Origin: Frankiaceae bacterium | GTDB taxonomy: Bacteria > Actinomycetota > Actinomycetes > Frankiales > Frankiaceae | NCBI GenBank assembly: GCA_030840885.1 | Contig: JAVEDQ010000236.1 | Coordinates: forward strand, 1 to 8,655 | DNA: 8,655 bases | Direction: 5' to 3' | Shown here: positions 6,739 to 8,655 of the stretch, one piece after another | Position numbering within the stretch: the stretch's first letter is position 1 | Layout: the number at the start of each line of letters is the position of its first letter | The notes under the pieces: model-generated | The model's input: only the letters and a program-made list of their open reading frames with translations | What the model was told of the DNA's origin: nothing | The model's database searches: none | Position numbers and translations under genes: made by a program

Positions 6739-6819
6739 GTCTGTGCGAGGTGGGACGCCATTCGGCGACTCCCATGACCGCCCAGCCATAGGACTCTCAG
6801 CGATGAGAGCAGTGCCAAC

Positions 6820-6824
6820 GGAGG
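6820..6824 (+). promoter_or_regulatory. etfB ribosome binding site
   Basis: GGAGG at 6820-6824 lies 8 nt before GTG 6833. It rules out the in-frame ATG at 6803, which is upstream of the motif, and the longer frame beginning at 6704. Confidence 0.85.
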
Positions 6825-6832
6825 CCCGACGC

Positions 6833-7618
6833 GTGAACATCGTCGTGACCGTCAAGCAGGTGCCGGACACCTGGGCGGAAAAGAAGCTCGACACATCCGA
6901 CAAGACGACCGACCGCAAGAACGTCGAGAACGTCATGAACGAGATGGACGAGTACGGGGTCGAAGAGGCCCTGCGCATCAAGGAGGCTCACGGCGGTGAA
7001 GTCACCGTCGTCAGCATGGGCCCCGAGAAGGCCGTCGAGACGATCCGCAAGGCTCTGTCGATGGGCGCCGACAAGGCCGTCCACCTCACCGACGAGTCGC
7101 TGCACGGCTCCGACGCGCTCGGCACCTCCGAGGCGCTCGCCAAGGTCATCTCCGGGCTCTCGCCCGACCTCGTCATCACCTCGTCCGAAGCCTCGGACGC
7201 CCGCGGCGGCGTCATGGGCGCCCTGCTCGCCGAGCGTCTCGGCTTCCCGCAGCTGACGCTGGCCCGCAAGGTCACGGTCGACCCGGCTGCCTCGACGGTC
7301 ACCATCGAGCGCCAGGGCGACAACGGCTACGCCGTCGTCGAGGGAGCGCTCCCCGCCCTCGTCGGTGTGGTCGAGAAGATCAACGAGCCGCGCTACCCCT
7401 CCTTCAAGGGGATCATGGCCGCGAAGAAGAAGCCGCTGACCGTGATGGGTCTCGGTGACGCCGGCATCGACGCCGGCAGCGTGGGTCTCGCCAACGCGAC
7501 CACCAAGGTCGACGAGGCAACGGCTCGGCCGCCGAAGTCGGCTGGGCAGAAGGTCAAGGACGAGGGCGACGGCGGCTCCAAGATCGCCGAGTTCCTCGCA
7601 ACGCAGAAGCTGATCTGA
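6833..7618 (+). CDS. etfB: Electron transfer flavoprotein, beta subunit
   Basis: A 261-residue protein, normal for ETF-beta and close to the roughly 266 aa I recall for mycobacterial FixA. It opens with MNIVVTVKQVPDT, then NEMDEYGVEEALRIKE at 36-51 and VVSMGPEKAVETIRKALSMG at 59-78. The nucleotide-binding fold continues with DLVITSSEASDARGGVMGAL at 112-131. The family signature occupies roughly 169-201 and includes VEGALPALVGVVEKINEPR and YPSFKGIMAAKKK, covering the loop that docks on partner dehydrogenases. ETF-beta binds AMP and forms a heterodimer with ETF-alpha. The dimer takes electrons from acyl-CoA and other flavin dehydrogenases and passes them to ETF:quinone oxidoreductase. The start GTG 6833 is fixed by GGAGG 8 nt upstream. 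etfA follows after 11 nt. Placement beside an enoyl-CoA hydratase and lipid-type enzymes fits fatty-acid oxidation. Confidence 0.96.
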   Translation: MNIVVTVKQVPDTWAEKKLDTSDKTTDRKNVENVMNEMDEYGVEEALRIKEAHGGEVTVVSMGPEKAVETIRKALSMGADKAVHLTDESLHGSDALGTSEALAKVISGLSPDLVITSSEASDARGGVMGALLAERLGFPQLTLARKVTVDPAASTVTIERQGDNGYAVVEGALPALVGVVEKINEPRYPSFKGIMAAKKKPLTVMGLGDAGIDAGSVGLANATTKVDEATARPPKSAGQKVKDEGDGGSKIAEFLATQKLI

Positions 7619-7622
7619 GAGG
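7618..7622 (+). promoter_or_regulatory. etfA ribosome binding site
   Basis: AGAGG at 7618-7622 overlaps the last base of the etfB stop and lies 7 nt before ATG 7630, consistent with coupled translation of the two ETF subunits. Confidence 0.75.
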
Positions 7623-7629
7623 TATCGCC

Positions 7630-8589
7630 ATGGCTGAGGTTCTCGTACTCGTCGAGCACGACGGCGGTGCCCCGAAAAAGGTCACCGGCGAACTGCTGAC
7701 GCTCGCCCGCCGTCTGGGCGAGCCGTCGGCGGTCTTCCTGGGTGCCGAGGGCACCTTCGAGAAGGCCAAGAACTACCTGGCCGAATACGGCGCCGCGAAG
7801 GTCTACGTCGCGGAGAGCAACGACCTCGAGGACTACCTCGTCGCCCCCAAGGCGGAGGCCCTCGCGTCGGTCATCTCCTCGTCGTCACCGGTCGCCGTGC
7901 TCGTCGCCGCCACCCCCGACGCCCGTGAGGCCGGCGCCCGCGCCGCGATCAAGACGGGCAGCGGTTTCCTCTGGGACGTCACCGACCTCACCGCGGATGG
8001 CAAGGCCACCCAGGAGATCTTCGGTGGCTCGACCATCGTTACCTCCGAGGTCGCCAAGGGCACGCCGATCTTCGCGGTGCGCCCCAACGCCACCGCCGCC
8101 GAGCCGGCGACCGGCGACGCCACGGAGCAGCGGATCGAGCTCTCGATCTCCGACGCCGCCAAGGGCGCCAGGGTCGCCGATCGGGTCGTCGAGTCCAAGA
8201 GCGGCCGCCCCGACCTCACCGAGGCGGCGGTCGTCGTCTCCGGCGGTCGCGGTCTGGCCGGCGCGGAGAACTTCGAGCTGGTCGAGAAGCTCGCCGACAC
8301 GCTCGGCGGAGCCGTCGGCGCCTCCCGCGCCGCCACCGACGCCGGCTGGTACCCGCATCAGAACCAGGTCGGGCAGACCGGTAAGACCGTCTCGCCGCAG
8401 CTGTACATCGCGGTGGGCATCTCCGGTGCCATCCAGCACCGGGCCGGCATGCAGACGTCCAAGACGATCATCGCGATCAACAAGGACGAGGAGGCCCCGA
8501 TTTTCGAGCTGGCCGACTTCGGCCTGATCGGCGACCTGTTCAACGTCGTCCCGCAGCTGACCGACGAGATCACCAAGCGTAAGGGCTGA
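7630..8589 (+). CDS. etfA: Electron transfer flavoprotein, alpha subunit
   Basis: A 319-residue protein, the usual ETF-alpha length. The N-terminal domain (about 1-180) begins [13 protein letters not shown] and holds the adenine-nucleotide-hydrolase-like fold shared with ETF-beta. The C-terminal FAD domain is complete: [20 protein letters not shown] at 201-220, [20 protein letters not shown] at 230-249 with Arg233, [20 protein letters not shown] at 250-269 with His270 next, [12 protein letters not shown] at 281-292 and ADFGLIGD at 295-302. This subunit holds the redox-active FAD. With EtfB it relays electrons from acyl-CoA dehydrogenases to the quinone pool in the cytoplasm. The RBS AGAGG lies 7 nt before ATG 7630, and the gene is followed within 30 nt by a strong terminator hairpin. 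The local gene order is that of fixA-fixB (Rv3029c-Rv3028c). No sequence anomaly is seen. Confidence 0.96.
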   Translation: MAEVLVLVEHDGGAPKKVTGELLTLARRLGEPSAVFLGAEGTFEKAKNYLAEYGAAKVYVAESNDLEDYLVAPKAEALASVISSSSPVAVLVAATPDAREAGARAAIKTGSGFLWDVTDLTADGKATQEIFGGSTIVTSEVAKGTPIFAVRPNATAAEPATGDATEQRIELSISDAAKGARVADRVVESKSGRPDLTEAAVVVSGGRGLAGAENFELVEKLADTLGGAVGASRAATDAGWYPHQNQVGQTGKTVSPQLYIAVGISGAIQHRAGMQTSKTIIAINKDEEAPIFELADFGLIGDLFNVVPQLTDEITKRKG

Positions 8590-8616
8590 GTCCTACCGCT
8601 CAGAACGGCACCGCTC

Positions 8617-8655
8617 CGAAGGGCGGCTTCCCCACGCCGGGGGAGCCGCCCTTCG
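8617..8655 (+). terminator. Rho-independent-type terminator hairpin after etfA
   Basis: CGAAGGGCGGCTTCCCC (8617-8633) pairs with GGGGGAGCCGCCCTTCG (8639-8655) over 17 bp, with one T-G wobble at 8629/8643 and a 5-nt loop ACGCC. It begins 27 nt after the etfA stop. The window ends at the base of the stem, so any following T tract cannot be seen. The near-perfect symmetry means it could also stop transcription arriving from the right. Confidence 0.85.

Larger units (their letters stand above)
6585..6832. promoter_or_regulatory. Divergent intergenic region between the glucan operon and etfBA
   Basis: A 248-nt spacer that must hold the promoters of both the minus-strand methyltransferase/GH57/GT4 operon and the plus-strand etfBA operon. 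It includes the TAGCAT element close to the methyltransferase start and a TAACTTA core (6727-6733) that gives a TANNNT match on either strand. Purine-rich runs and a second AT-rich patch, GGATAACCT at 6656-6664, are also present. Open frames crossing it look like GC-skew shadows. Confidence 0.6.

Noticed and set aside
6585..6818. N-terminal extension of the Rv3030-like methyltransferase up to 6818
   Set aside because: It would span the whole divergent promoter region. The family similarity I recognise begins only at LTGERT, and GTG 6584 gives the expected length.
6704..6832. Upstream extension of EtfB, including ATG 6803
   Set aside because: A clear GGAGG sits 8 nt before GTG 6833, and MNIVVTVKQVPDT is the normal EtfB N-terminus.
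1..8655. CRISPR arrays, insertion sequences, tRNA or rRNA genes, phage or defence genes
   Set aside because: No repeat-spacer pattern, terminal inverted repeats, transposase motifs or structured RNA were found. The window is densely filled by metabolic genes.

Overview
The window comes from a high-GC actinobacterium. The signs are strong G/C bias at third codon positions, GTG and TTG starts, chains of overlapping stop/start codons, and clear resemblance of most genes to a known mycobacterial neighbourhood. I cannot name the genus from the sequence. A non-mycobacterial actinomycete is my guess, because the gene order is mycobacterial but has one substitution. No mobile elements, RNA genes or CRISPR were seen.

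Left arm (1-2924, + strand): the tail of an enoyl-CoA hydratase, a class I SAM-dependent methyltransferase (143-1183), a left-handed beta-helix acyltransferase (1183-2091) and a short-chain dehydrogenase/reductase (2088-2924). The last three overlap by 1 and 4 nt, so this looks like one translationally coupled operon.

Middle arm (6584 down to 2921, - strand): a SAM methyltransferase, a GH57 alpha-glucan branching enzyme and a GT4 glucosyltransferase, again with 4-nt overlaps. This operon meets the left arm tail to tail on a shared CTAG, with no intergenic space.

Right arm (6833-8589, + strand): etfB and etfA, the two subunits of electron transfer flavoprotein, followed by a strong hairpin terminator at the window edge. 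A 248-nt divergent spacer (6585-6832) separates it from the glucan operon.

From memory, the order echA / methyltransferase / acyltransferase / GT4 / GH57 / methyltransferase / etfB / etfA matches the M. tuberculosis Rv3039c-Rv3028c region (echA17, Rv3038c, Rv3034c, Rv3032, Rv3031, Rv3030, fixA, fixB). That region is linked to 6-O-methylglucose lipopolysaccharide (MGLP), a cytoplasmic acylated and methylated alpha-1,4-glucan that binds long-chain acyl-CoA. The inferred scheme is that GT4 elongates an alpha-1,4-glucan, GH57 branches or trims it, the methyltransferase(s) methylate it and the acyltransferase esterifies it. The enoyl-CoA hydratase and ETF belong to fatty-acyl-CoA oxidation. The main departure is an SDR gene embedded in the acyltransferase operon.
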